Assembly (NCBI GenBank): GCA_965238125.1
Contig: OZ250179.1
Coordinates: 6,510,001-6,574,000 of the forward strand
Direction: 5' to 3'
DNA: 64,000 nt
Source: UBA6623 sp965238125
Lineage (GTDB): Bacteria; Acidobacteriota; Terriglobia; Bryobacterales; UBA6623
The notes beneath the pieces are model-generated. The model made no database searches and was not told the DNA's origin. It saw only the letters and a list, made by a program, of their open reading frames with translations. Within the stretch, counting starts at the first letter, position 1. The number at the start of each line of letters is the position of its first letter. A program made the translations under genes and the position numbers. Below are positions 7,873-16,818 of this stretch, piece by piece.

Positions 7873-10800
7873 GTGAATTTCAAAGCGAGAAATCTATCGA
7901 TGGCTGCCTGTGGACTGGCTGCCGTTTTCGTTTTAGCGCTGCCGGGTATCGTCGGCAACGCTGTGTTTGCCCAAGGCGGAGGTACGGCCGCTGTAACCGG
8001 GCACGTAACCGATCCGACAGGCGCCGTCATTCCCGGCGCCGCGATCGCCGTCACCAATCTGGCCACTGGGATTGCCCAGAATACGGTCAGCAACAACGTG
8101 GGCGCCTACTCGGTGCTCAGCCTGATCCCCGCCTTCTACCAAATCACCGTGCAGAAGGAAGGGTTTCAGCAGACCTCCATTCCCACGGTGCAACTCGAGG
8201 TAAACCAGACCCTTACTCAAGACTTCGCTTTGGAAGTCGGTTCGGTCACCGAGGTTGTTGAGGTCTCGGCAACCGCCCAGTTGCTCCAGGCGTCGAGCGC
8301 CGAGATGGGCGCGGTGGTCCAAGAGCAAGCTGTGATGGACCTGCCCCTCAACGGGCGCAACTTTACTCAGTTGCTCACGCTGACCCCCGGCGTTGCCCCG
8401 GTCAGCACGGCTCAAAACGCGGGCGGCTTCGGCGCCCGAACCAACGCGGGCGCTTTCTCGTTCCCGGCCATCAACGGCCAGTCCAATCGCAGCAACTTCT
8501 TCATGTTGGATGGGCTCACCAACCAGGGCGCATTCACCAGCACGTATGCGATCCCGCCCATCATCGACGCCATTCAGGAGTTCAAAGTTCAATCCCATAA
8601 CGATCTGGCGGAGTATGGCCAGGTCAGGGGCGGCATCATCAACATCGTCAGCAAGGCCGGAACCAACGAGTTCCACGGTACCGGCTTCTGGTTCCTCCGC
8701 AATGACGCGCTTGACGCCCGCAACCCCTTTGTTGCGGATGTAACGCCTCTACGCCAGAACACGGTGGGCGGCGTCGTGGGCGGTCCCATCATCAAGAACA
8801 GGACCTTTTTCTTCGCCTCCGGCCAGCTTTACCGCCAAAGGAGACCTGCCGAGACTCGGTCCTTGGTCCCCACTTCGGCCCAATTGGCCGGTGACCTGAG
8901 CGGCGAACCACAGATCTACGACCCCTTCTCAACGGTCGAGGATCCCAACAACCCCGGCGTCTTCAACAGGACCCCTTTCGCGAACAACATGATTCCCCAA
9001 AGCCAGCTCGACCGAGGGATGGTGGCCTACGCCCAGGCCATCTGGCCCGCCGCCCGGAATATCGGTGTCGCGGGGCAGAATGCGATTGATACCAGGGCGT
9101 CGGTGATCGACGTCAACGAGTGGGCGTTCAAGGTCGACCACCGCATCGCGGATAACCACTTGTTCTGGTTACGCTACGGCACCGGAGACCAACCTACCAT
9201 CAATGGAGGGGTTGAGGGGCGCACAAGCACGGGGATTCTGAATTCCCGGAACCTCGGCATCAACTACACCTGGGTCGCCAGTCCCACCTCCGTGTTCGCG
9301 TTTTCCGTTGGCCGGGTATTTGGGCAACAAGGAGGCAACACCATCTACGATGGCCAGAGCGACGCGGACCTGGTCGCGATCGGCGGATTTACGTCGGGCT
9401 TCGCCTGCCAGTGGCCCGAAGATATTATTCCCAGCGGTTGTTACGCGCCCAGCGTCAACGTTCCCGGCTTTGCCGCCAGCGGGTCGAACTACGGCGTGCG
9501 GGATATCACGGACGTCTATCAGATCCGCAGCAACTACAGCAAGATCGTCGGCAATCACACCTTCAAAGTCGGCGGCAACTGGAATACCAACGATTACTTC
9601 GGTCCCGGTTTCGGTGGCGGCGCCCAGTTCAGCGCCTTGCAGACCGCCGATCCAGTGAACCCCGGCGGCACCGGCAGCGGCCTGGCCTCGTACCTTTTGA
9701 GCGTTCCTGCTCTGGGCCGGCGGCGAGGAAATATTGAAGAAGTCCGGGGCCATCGGGTCTACGGGTTCTATTTCCAGGACACCTGGAAAGTGACCAATCG
9801 CTTGACCCTGAATCTCGGAGTCCGCAATGACGCTACGATTTTCGGCCACTACGGGAGCGACGAGTTAAACAACAACAAAGTCGGCAATTTGAACCTGATC
9901 CTAGGCCGCTATGAGTTGCAGGTCCCGACTCCGTCATGCGCGGAGGTGGGAATCGCGCCTTGTATCCCGGGCGGTACGCTCCCGGATGGCGTGGTGCTGT
10001 CGCCGAACCAAAAGCCGAGTAACGACAGGCCTTGGAACTGGCAGGGCCGCTTTGGGCTGGCCTACAGGATCAACGACAAAACGGCGTTACGAGCCGCTTA
10101 CGGCATCGTCTACGACAATTGGGCCGGAAACCTCCAAGCCAACATGGGCGTTGTCGGCACCTGGCCGAGTGTCGGCTTGATTCAACAACCGAATATCAAT
10201 CTCCCCAGCTCGGCGCAGCCCACGCCCAAGCTGACGGCGCAGGATCCGTTGGACTTGGGCGACAATCCCGTCTTCCCGGCGCCCACGCCGTTCGGCGAGG
10301 TCACCTGGTACTACGATCCCGCGCTGAAGCTTCCTTATTCGCAGCAGTACAACTTGAGCTTCCAGCATGAGTTCAAAGAGAACACGGTGGTGGACATAGC
10401 CTACGTGGGATCGACCGGAGTCAATCTCCGGGTAGGGGGCATGTTTAATACCTCGCTGTCACCGGGGCCCGGTGACGCTTCACTGCGACGGCCGTTCCCG
10501 CACATCACACCGAGCTTCTTTGACAGGAGTTGGGGCCGGTCCAGATACAACTCCTTCCAGTTTCAATTGAAGCGCAGGCACTCATCGGGCCTTTCCTACC
10601 TGGTTGCTTACACCTATAGCGATTCCAAGGACCACTGCTCGGGTTGGTTTAACGAGGACGGCTGCAATCCGCAGGACCCCAACAAGTTCAACGACAACTG
10701 GGGCTCCTCGGCGTTTAACATGCCGCACGTCTTTACGGGCAGCTGGGTCTACGAGCTGCCTACCGGCCCCAATGCCAAGTTTGCAACCGGCAACAAGGTC

Positions 10801-11277
10801 CTTGACCACATTCTCGGGCCGTGGCAAATCAACGGCATCCTGCAGTTCACCTCCGGGCAGAACTACCATGTCGGGGTGTCGGGCGATCTGGCCAACACCG
10901 GAAACGCGGGGTCCAACAACATCAACGGGGGCTATCTCCGCGCGAATGTCGTGGGCGACCCTGACCTGTCGAATCCGACTCCCGACCGGTGGCTCAATTC
11001 CTCCGCTTTTGCGGTGCCGGCGCCATTCACCTTTGGCGACATGGACCGCCATGCGCTTCAGGGCGACGGCTTTGCGAATTTGGATCTCTCGATCTTTCGC
11101 AAGTTTCGCATCACGGAGAGCAAGGTGATCGAATTGCGGGCGGAGTTCTTCAACGCCACGAACCACCCGACGTATAACCGTCCGACAGCGCAGCTTGACA
11201 GCCCGAACTTCGGGAGGGTCTTCAACACCAGAAGTACGGAGCGGCAGATCCAGCTCGGGTTAAAAATCCACTTCTAA
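7873..11277 (+). CDS. Oar-like TonB-dependent receptor with carboxypeptidase-regulatory domain
   Basis: An outer-membrane protein of about 1134 residues, probably importing a large or sugar-like ligand with TonB energy; the ligand cannot be read from sequence. A signal peptide (MAACGLAAVFVLALPGIVGN, ending near VFAQ) is followed by a CarboxypepD_reg beta-sandwich (VTGHVTDPTGAVIPGAAIAV, GAYSVLSLIPAFYQITVQKE). The plug carries the phylum-typical DLPLNGRNFTQLLTLTPGV and a large barrel follows. The C-terminus ends in phenylalanine (LGLKIHF), as usual for barrels handled by BamA. GTG at 7873 is chosen because AGAAAGGGG lies about ten bases upstream; a TTG at 7813 is the open-frame limit. This family is greatly expanded in Acidobacteriota. 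Confidence 0.92.
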   Translation: MNFKARNLSMAACGLAAVFVLALPGIVGNAVFAQGGGTAAVTGHVTDPTGAVIPGAAIAVTNLATGIAQNTVSNNVGAYSVLSLIPAFYQITVQKEGFQQTSIPTVQLEVNQTLTQDFALEVGSVTEVVEVSATAQLLQASSAEMGAVVQEQAVMDLPLNGRNFTQLLTLTPGVAPVSTAQNAGGFGARTNAGAFSFPAINGQSNRSNFFMLDGLTNQGAFTSTYAIPPIIDAIQEFKVQSHNDLAEYGQVRGGIINIVSKAGTNEFHGTGFWFLRNDALDARNPFVADVTPLRQNTVGGVVGGPIIKNRTFFFASGQLYRQRRPAETRSLVPTSAQLAGDLSGEPQIYDPFSTVEDPNNPGVFNRTPFANNMIPQSQLDRGMVAYAQAIWPAARNIGVAGQNAIDTRASVIDVNEWAFKVDHRIADNHLFWLRYGTGDQPTINGGVEGRTSTGILNSRNLGINYTWVASPTSVFAFSVGRVFGQQGGNTIYDGQSDADLVAIGGFTSGFACQWPEDIIPSGCYAPSVNVPGFAASGSNYGVRDITDVYQIRSNYSKIVGNHTFKVGGNWNTNDYFGPGFGGGAQFSALQTADPVNPGGTGSGLASYLLSVPALGRRRGNIEEVRGHRVYGFYFQDTWKVTNRLTLNLGVRNDATIFGHYGSDELNNNKVGNLNLILGRYELQVPTPSCAEVGIAPCIPGGTLPDGVVLSPNQKPSNDRPWNWQGRFGLAYRINDKTALRAAYGIVYDNWAGNLQANMGVVGTWPSVGLIQQPNINLPSSAQPTPKLTAQDPLDLGDNPVFPAPTPFGEVTWYYDPALKLPYSQQYNLSFQHEFKENTVVDIAYVGSTGVNLRVGGMFNTSLSPGPGDASLRRPFPHITPSFFDRSWGRSRYNSFQFQLKRRHSSGLSYLVAYTYSDSKDHCSGWFNEDGCNPQDPNKFNDNWGSSAFNMPHVFTGSWVYELPTGPNAKFATGNKVLDHILGPWQINGILQFTSGQNYHVGVSGDLANTGNAGSNNINGGYLRANVVGDPDLSNPTPDRWLNSSAFAVPAPFTFGDMDRHALQGDGFANLDLSIFRKFRITESKVIELRAEFFNATNHPTYNRPTAQLDSPNFGRVFNTRSTERQIQLGLKIHF

Positions 11278-11296
11278 ACACGTAAACACCGCATTC

Positions 11297-11322
11297 GGAG
11301 GCGTCGCTTCGGCGACGCCTCC
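11297..11322 (+). terminator. Strong hairpin after the receptor gene
   Basis: A perfect 11-bp stem (GGAGGCGTCGC) closed by a TTCG tetraloop begins 19 bases after the receptor stop. The following sequence is GGGCGCTTTCCCC with only a short T run, so it may act as an RNA 3'-end stabiliser or a weak intrinsic terminator. Confidence 0.65.
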
Positions 11323-11598
11323 GGGCGCTTTCCCCGCCCCCCCGCCACCAAGACCGTATCCCCTGACTGTGCGGATGCCGCTGCTCAGTCCGCTTCCACT
11401 CTCCGCCCGACAACCGTTAGGGCATTGGCAAGACAGCATCCTTCCGTACTGGGACTCATGCTGCCTTCCGCTATGCTTTGAGCCTTCTGAATCGACGATA
11501 TTCGAGGCTAAGACATATAACCTATAGATATTCAGCATATGCCTACGGTACTATTACTGCCGTAGCCGCCATCGAGTGGCGGAGAGGGAGTCTCAACC
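11323..11598. other. Intergenic region without a supported gene
   Basis: No coding signal was accepted here. It includes an AT-richer stretch (11507-11545, ACATATAACCTATAGATATT) and a small hairpin CTACGG...CCGTAG near 11541-11564, which together may hold the promoter and leader of the small membrane gene at 11599. A good -35 box was not found. Confidence 0.4.
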
Positions 11599-11931
11599 AT
11601 GAAAATCACGAAAAGGCGCCTCGTACGGCTCATCGTTGGGCTGTCGGCGACGCTGGCAGGGGTTGTCATCTCTCAGATACCCGGCATTCTGACGGAAGCG
11701 CTGCCACGGTTGAGCGACCCACAGTTCGTTGCGATCTTTGGCGTGCTCTTGTTTAACGGCGGCGTGTTTCTCGCCCTGTCGGTTGTTCCTTCCGTGGAGA
11801 ACGAACCGGAGAGTACCGTGGATGTCGAAACCCTGCTGGATTGGTATGAGGACTGTGACCGTCATGAAGCCGACCGTCAAGCACGTCTGAACACCTTGCA
11901 TTACGACGAGTTCCGTTTCCGCTCGAAGTAG
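11599..11931 (+). CDS. Small two-segment membrane protein, paralogue 1
   Basis: An unknown 110-residue protein. It has a basic N-terminus, a first hydrophobic segment near residues 10-28 (LIVGLSATLAGVVISQIPGI), a second near 44-64 (FVAIFGVLLFNGGVFLALSV) and a soluble acidic tail. The tail contains TVDVETLLDWYEDCDRHEAD. The ATG follows GGAGAGGGAG. The gene at 12241 encodes a relative with the same arrangement (TVNVEALTDWFDDYERHEAS), so the pair probably arose by duplication. No enzymatic motif is visible. A role in an envelope complex is only a guess. Confidence 0.7.
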   Translation: MKITKRRLVRLIVGLSATLAGVVISQIPGILTEALPRLSDPQFVAIFGVLLFNGGVFLALSVVPSVENEPESTVDVETLLDWYEDCDRHEADRQARLNTLHYDEFRFRSK

Positions 11932-12124
11932 ACTCACCCGATCCCCCGAACGCCGGCGGGTCACCCGCGGCCGGTATGGACAAAGGGGTCGTGTGGTTCC
12001 CCGCTAATGCGAATTGGTTTCCGCGCTCCGCAAGGCCCTCTTTGGACCGACAAAACTGCCGGGAACCGCGGTATCGGCACCCAAAGCCCTCATAGCCGTT
12101 CCGTTAAATTTCTCTGACTGGGCC

Positions 12125-12152
12125 TTGACATATGCGCAGCGTGGGGTATAAG
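12125..12152 (+). promoter_or_regulatory. Putative promoter of small membrane paralogue 2
   Basis: TTGACA (12125-12130) is separated by 16 bases from TATAAG (12147-12152), matching six of six and five of six consensus positions. The start codon at 12241 lies about 85 bases downstream, leaving a leader of about 80 bases with a small CTACCAGGTAG palindrome. The rest of 11932-12240 holds nothing that can be supported. Confidence 0.6.
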
Positions 12153-12240
12153 GACATAAGATGAAAAGGAATACTACCAGGTAGTTGTGTCGCCAAGTTT
12201 TGTCCACAACGGGGCGACGGGCCGGGCGAAGTCCACTGCA

Positions 12241-12657
12241 ATGGGAATCAACAAGAGCTATGCCGTGCGCTCGATCCTTGGCCTCCTGAGTATCCTCGGC
12301 GGGCTGGCGGTTGCCCGCCTATCCCTCACTTTTAGTGGTACCCTGTCCGCATTGGGTGACGAGAGGTGGATCAGCTTTGCCGCGGCTGTTCTGGTGGCCG
12401 GGAGCTTTTTCGTCGCGTTTTCGGTAGTGCTTTCCGGCGTCCGACGAAAGCCCGCCGAGCAAACCGTCAACGTCGAAGCCCTCACGGATTGGTTCGACGA
12501 TTACGAGCGGCATGAGGCCTCACAACGGGAGGCTCGGGCCCGCGATGCTCAGGCCGGCATTTCCCCCCTCCCGCCCGTTGCCACAGCTACGTCCATGCCT
12601 TCCTCGGACCGTCGGGGCGTATTGGTCAGGGAGCGAAACCCGCGGACCGCCGGCTAG
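12241..12657 (+). CDS. Small two-segment membrane protein, paralogue 2
   Basis: An unknown protein of 138 residues from the ATG at 12241. This start aligns with the start of the paralogue at 11599, while a GTG at 12187 would add 18 unmatched residues. Hydrophobic segments lie near residues 9-28 (VRSILGLLSILGGLAVARLS) and 43-62 (WISFAAAVLVAGSFFVAFSV). The cytoplasm- or periplasm-facing tail has TVNVEALTDWFDDYERHEAS and then a proline/serine/arginine-rich end. It has its own promoter-like sequence. The conserved tail motif shared with its neighbour is the main clue to function, which is unknown. Confidence 0.7.
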   Translation: MGINKSYAVRSILGLLSILGGLAVARLSLTFSGTLSALGDERWISFAAAVLVAGSFFVAFSVVLSGVRRKPAEQTVNVEALTDWFDDYERHEASQREARARDAQAGISPLPPVATATSMPSSDRRGVLVRERNPRTAG

Positions 12658-12871
12658 ACCCGGGTGCCGCGCGGCCGAGCGCAAGTCGGATGACGGGCGG
12701 ATTGCCGGCGTTGCTCTCGTTGCTGTTCGGTCGCTTGCGCCGAAATCGCACCCGTGATAGCATCAATAAAGTCGTTTCCGTCGCTTTCGCGGCGTTGACG
12801 GAGCGATCGGCGGAGTCTCTCCCTTTCTGTCCACCTACCCCGAGAGCAGCCGCCCGACACCACCCAACAGC

Positions 12872-12948
12872 GGGGGCGTAGTTCAGCTGGTTAGAACGCC
12901 GGCCTGTCACGCCGGAGGTCGCGGGTTCGAATCCCGTCGCTCCCGCCA
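12872..12948 (+). tRNA. tRNA-Asp (GTC)
   Basis: A complete cloverleaf of 77 bases including an encoded CCA. The acceptor is GGGGGCG with CGCTCCC. The D-arm is GTTC...GAAC. The anticodon stem CCGGC/GCCGG holds loop CTGTCAC with anticodon GTC (12906-12908). The T-arm is GCGGG TTCGAAT CCCGT and the discriminator base is G, as expected for aspartate. Confidence 0.97.
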
Positions 12949-12975
12949 ATTTCTTCAGCCAGCCGGCCTTTGGCT

Positions 12976-13011
12976 CCACCCTGGGCTATATTCCTGCCGC
13001 CGCTTCGCGGC
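12976..13011 (-). repeat. 36-base dispersed repeat C, copy 1
   Basis: The reverse complement of this stretch is identical over 36 bases to 24176-24211. It includes GCCGCGAAGCGGCGGCAGGA and then ATATAGCCCAGGGTGG. It lies between tRNA-Asp and the 3' end of accA. The inner GCCGC...GCGGC can pair as a small hairpin. Confidence 0.8.
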
Positions 13012-13099
13012 ACAAGATACTCGTGATCTTGCCGGCCTTGAATGTAAGACACCATACATTTGTGGGTTATTTTCGGAAGAGTATTGGGTTTCGGCGGGT

Positions 13100-13939
13100 T
13101 TAAGCCGTCTCTTCGAAGAAGTTTCCCATTTGCCGGAACTTTTGGAAGCGGTCTTCGACGAGTTGTTCGCCGCTGAGCGCGGAAAGTTCGCCGAGGGTCT
13201 CGACCAGCACGGCGGAGAGATTTTGCGCGGCTTGGTCGAAATCGGTGTGGGAGCCCGTACCGGGCTCATCGATTATGCGGTCGACCAGGCCCAAGCGCAG
13301 TAGGTCTTGGGCGGTCAGCTTGAGGGCGCCGGCGGCTTGCTCGGCTTGCGATGCATCGCGCCAGACGATGGCGGCGCAGCTCTCGGGCGAAATCACGCTA
13401 TAGACGGCATTTTCTAGAATCAGCACGCGATTGCCGACGCCCAGCGCCAGCGCTCCGCCGCTGCCGCCCTCGCCGATGCAAGTCACGATGATCGGCACGG
13501 GCATCTGGGCCATCGAGCGTAGGTTGCGAGCGATCGCTTCGGCCTGTCCGCGCTCCTCGGCATCGATGCCGGGGTAGGCGCCCGGCGTGTCGAGAAAGGT
13601 GAAGATGGGACGATTGAATTTCGCCGCCATCCGCATCACGCGCAGGGCCTTGCGGTATCCCTCGGGCTTGGGCATGCCGAAATTGCGGTAGAGTTTCTGT
13701 TTGGTGTCTCGGCCTTTCTGCTGGCCGATCACCACGACGGGAGCGCCTTGAAACAGGGCGTACCCGGCGATGATGGCCGGGTCGTCGGCGAACAGCCGGT
13801 CGCCGCGGACCTCCTGGAATGCGGTGAAAATTCGGCTGATGTAGTCCAGCGTGTGGGGCCGCTCGGGATGTCGGGCCAGTTGCACGCGCTCCCACGCCGA
13901 GTGCCGAGGATCGGCGGCTTCACCAGAATCGTTTGCCAT
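13100..13939 (-). CDS. accA: Acetyl-CoA carboxylase carboxyltransferase subunit alpha
   Basis: AccA forms, with AccD, the transferase that moves the carboxyl group from biotin to acetyl-CoA in the first step of fatty-acid synthesis. About 279 residues. Core motifs are RPHTLDYISRIFTAFQEVRG, GDRLFADDPAIIAG, RNFGMPKPEGYRKALRVMRM, FLDTPGAYPGIDAEERGQAE and CIGEGGSGGALALGVGNRV, with ISPESCAAIVWRDA near residue 195. The N-terminus is shorter than in E. coli. ATG at 13939 (MANDSGEAADPRHSAWERVQ) is preferred; TTG at 14020 would extend it by 27 unmatched residues. No other acc gene is adjacent. Confidence 0.93.
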   Translation of the reverse strand: MANDSGEAADPRHSAWERVQLARHPERPHTLDYISRIFTAFQEVRGDRLFADDPAIIAGYALFQGAPVVVIGQQKGRDTKQKLYRNFGMPKPEGYRKALRVMRMAAKFNRPIFTFLDTPGAYPGIDAEERGQAEAIARNLRSMAQMPVPIIVTCIGEGGSGGALALGVGNRVLILENAVYSVISPESCAAIVWRDASQAEQAAGALKLTAQDLLRLGLVDRIIDEPGTGSHTDFDQAAQNLSAVLVETLGELSALSGEQLVEDRFQKFRQMGNFFEETA

Positions 13940-14110
13940 CTGAAAATTTTCCAAAGACGCGCCCGGTCTGAGAATGCCCGCGGCGGGATCAATGCGACTC
14001 ACTCGGGTCACAAGGAACAATTATCGCAGTTCCATGACAGGGTCGTGTCGGGAAGAGAAGATGCCGGATGCGCGACATAAATATGGGAAAATCGGCGGCC
14101 CGGGTTTCTG

Positions 14111-16779
14111 CTAGCGGAAGTTTTCGATCATCATCAGATCGCTGCCCTGGTTTTCGACGCGCGCGTAGAGCAAGGCGGATCCGTCAGGGGCCACGGACAT
14201 TCCAAAGTAGGGCTCGGTTCCCTCCGGCAGCGTGGCCGCCGTGTTGGTCTCGCCCGTCGAGAAGTCGAGAAAGCGGAGCCGGAAAATGCCGTGTGGTTCG
14301 CTCGGGTCCGGCGACTGGATAAAGTAGACCCCGCCCGCGGCCACCTCCATGTGGCCCCCGAAAACTCGCTCGGCACTTGAGCCTCCTCGCCTCCGTCTGC
14401 GGGAATCTTCCACAGGCTCGCCGTCAGGTCGTCGGTTTTCGTGTAGTAGACGGTGCGGCCGTCCGGCGATTCGAAAGCCACGGCGCCGCCCTCTCGAGTC
14501 AACTGAATCGGCTCGCCGCCGCTGGCCGACACCTTCCAGATCTCATAACGCCCTGTCCTCCGGGAACCGAAGTAGAGCCACCGCCCATCCCTCGACCAAC
14601 TCGGTATGACGTCGTCGGAGGCGTGGGAGGTGACTTGGATGGGCTCGCCTCCCCGGACGCTGATGACGTAGATATCAATATTGCCTGCCGGGTTCGAATC
14701 AAATACCACCCGCTGCCCGTCGGGAGACCAGCGGGGCGTGCCTGAATGCGCGCCTTCCTGAACATAGAGCGGCTTGACGTTCCCTCCATCCGCATCCGCA
14801 AGCCAGATTCCCCCCGTGCCCGTGCGACTCGACTCAAAGACGACACGGCTGCCGTCGGGAGAAAACTGGGGATTATAGTCAAACTGTGTAGACGAAAGAT
14901 GCGGGGCCCCGGCGTCGGGCGCATCCGCGGAGCCGGCAAGCGGGAGCCGCCAAACATTTGAGCTGCCCACGGAAGCCGAGTAGATCAACCGGTCCCCTTG
15001 CGGAGAGACGGCCGGCTTTGTTCCGTTAGGCGCGGCAGCGATGATGTGCGGTTTCCCTGTTCCTTCGACTTCCACGCGAGCCAGCCGGCCTCGAAAGTCC
15101 TCAGACCAATCAAACAGAACCTCACGCCCGTCCGCCGTCCATACCGGATTCACGGACAGCCCCTTCTCAAACGTAAGCTGCTTCGGCTCGTCTAACGGCG
15201 TCATATCCGCGGAAAGCCGCAATACATAGAGGTCAGCCTGAAAGAAGGAGGAGCGGCGGCTGAAGGCGAGACTCCCGCCGTCCGATGAGACCGTCGGGCC
15301 TGTATCGCCGAACGCCTGTACCGGGCTTGTCAAGCGATTCTTTGCCCCGCTGTCAAGCGACAAAGAAAACAATCCGGCCGGCTCATCGGGCGACGCCTGG
15401 TCCGCCACGATAAGGAATTTCCCGCCCGGCGCCCACTCCAGGCAGTCCATAGACTCCCAATAATCTACCTGGAGAAACCGCGACAAATTGAGCGTGCCGA
15501 CCTCGCGTTCCGGTCCTCCGAGGGCCGGAATCAGCAGCACCTTGAAGGTTGATCCGCGCGGCTCCGTCTGCCTAATGAAAGCGATCAAGCGGCCTTCGGG
15601 AGACCATTTGGGGTTTATATCGATGGCCGGATCGGTGGTCAGCCGCACCGGACTCGGCGAATCGAGTCTCTTGGTGTAAATGTCAAAGTTAGCCGGCTTG
15701 TCGCCGTCCCAAGTGAAGACAATCTGGTTGCCGTCGGGAGAAAAGTCCGGATCGCGTTCCGAACCCGGGTAGGTCGTTAGCGGGACGGCCCGCATGGGCT
15801 CGGCGAGCTCGCCCTGTTGCGGGCCGAACCATCCCGACCAGGCCCCCAAACCCACTAACACGGCAACCGCAACCGCAATCGCTGCAACGTACCACGCGCC
15901 ACGGCTCTGCGCGCCCGCGGCTGGCGTTGCCGGTTGCACCTGGCTGCGCGCAGCCGAGTCTTCCAGCCGCCGCAGGTCGACGAGCAACTCGTCAACCGAT
16001 TGATAGCGTTTCTCGCGGTCTTTCTCGAGCGCCTTGTCGACGATGGCTTCGAGCGGTTGGGGGATGCCCGTTCGCAGGCCCGTAAGAGGCTCGGGCGCCT
16101 CGTTCAAGATCGAATAGAGAATCGCTTGATCGAAGTGCCCCTGAAAAGGCGTTTGCCCGCTGAGCATTTCGTACAGCACCGCGCCGAGTGCCCACACGTC
16201 GGCGCGGCCGTCCACCTCGATGCCTTCGACTTGCTCGGGCGACATGTAAGCCACCGTGCCGAGCATCGATTGCCCCTTGGTGATCTTCGAGCTGCCGGCA
16301 AGTTGCGCCAGCCCGAAATCCATCAGCTTGGCTTGGCGGTCGCGGCCCGAGCCCGATTCAGGGATCAGAATATTGGCGGGTTTGATGTCGCGATGGACCA
16401 CGCCTTTCTCATGGGCCACCGCCAGCGCCCGCGCCGTTTGGCCGGCAATCTCGACGGCGTCCTCGATCTTCATCGGGCCGGAAGCGATGACCTTGTCGAG
16501 GCTTTGTCCCTCGATGAAGGCCATGGCGATGAAGGTTTTTCCATCGGCCTCGTCGATTTCGTAAACGGTGCAGATATTGGGATGATCGAGCGCCGCGGCC
16601 GCCTTGGCCTCACGAACGAAGCGGCGGTGGGCGTCCTCGTCCTTGAGCAAGTGGGGAGCGAGGAATTTCAAGGCCACGAAACGGTCGAGCTTGGTGTCCT
16701 TGGCCTTGTAGACCACGCCCATCCCGCCCTCGCCGATTTTCTCGACGATTTCGTAATGCGAAATGGTTTGGCCGATCAT
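14111..16779 (-). CDS. Ser/Thr protein kinase with PD40 beta-propeller (C-terminal frameshift)
   Basis: A PknB-like membrane kinase of about 890 residues. The kinase domain spans about 1-265: glycine loop GEGGMGVVYKAKD, catalytic HRDIKPAN, DFG in LMDFGLAQLA, and AYMSPEQVEG. A transmembrane helix near residues 293-318 (YVAAIAVAVAVLVGLGAWSG) is followed by a long TolB/PD40 propeller with repeats such as PDFSPDGNQIVF, PKWSPEGRLIAF and PRWSPDGQRVVF. The main frame stops at 14134 with an unrelated tail. Shifting by one base in the C run at 14355-14359 restores the ending GGHMEVAAGG...LMMIENFR, which matches the paralogue at 32021 (IMLVENFR). This is either a real late frameshift or a homopolymer sequencing error. 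An IS630 element sits 40 bases upstream. Confidence 0.88.
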
Positions 16780-16818
16780 AGGCGCCGGGGGGCCTGCCGA
16801 GTGGCAGAGTAATGTCTA

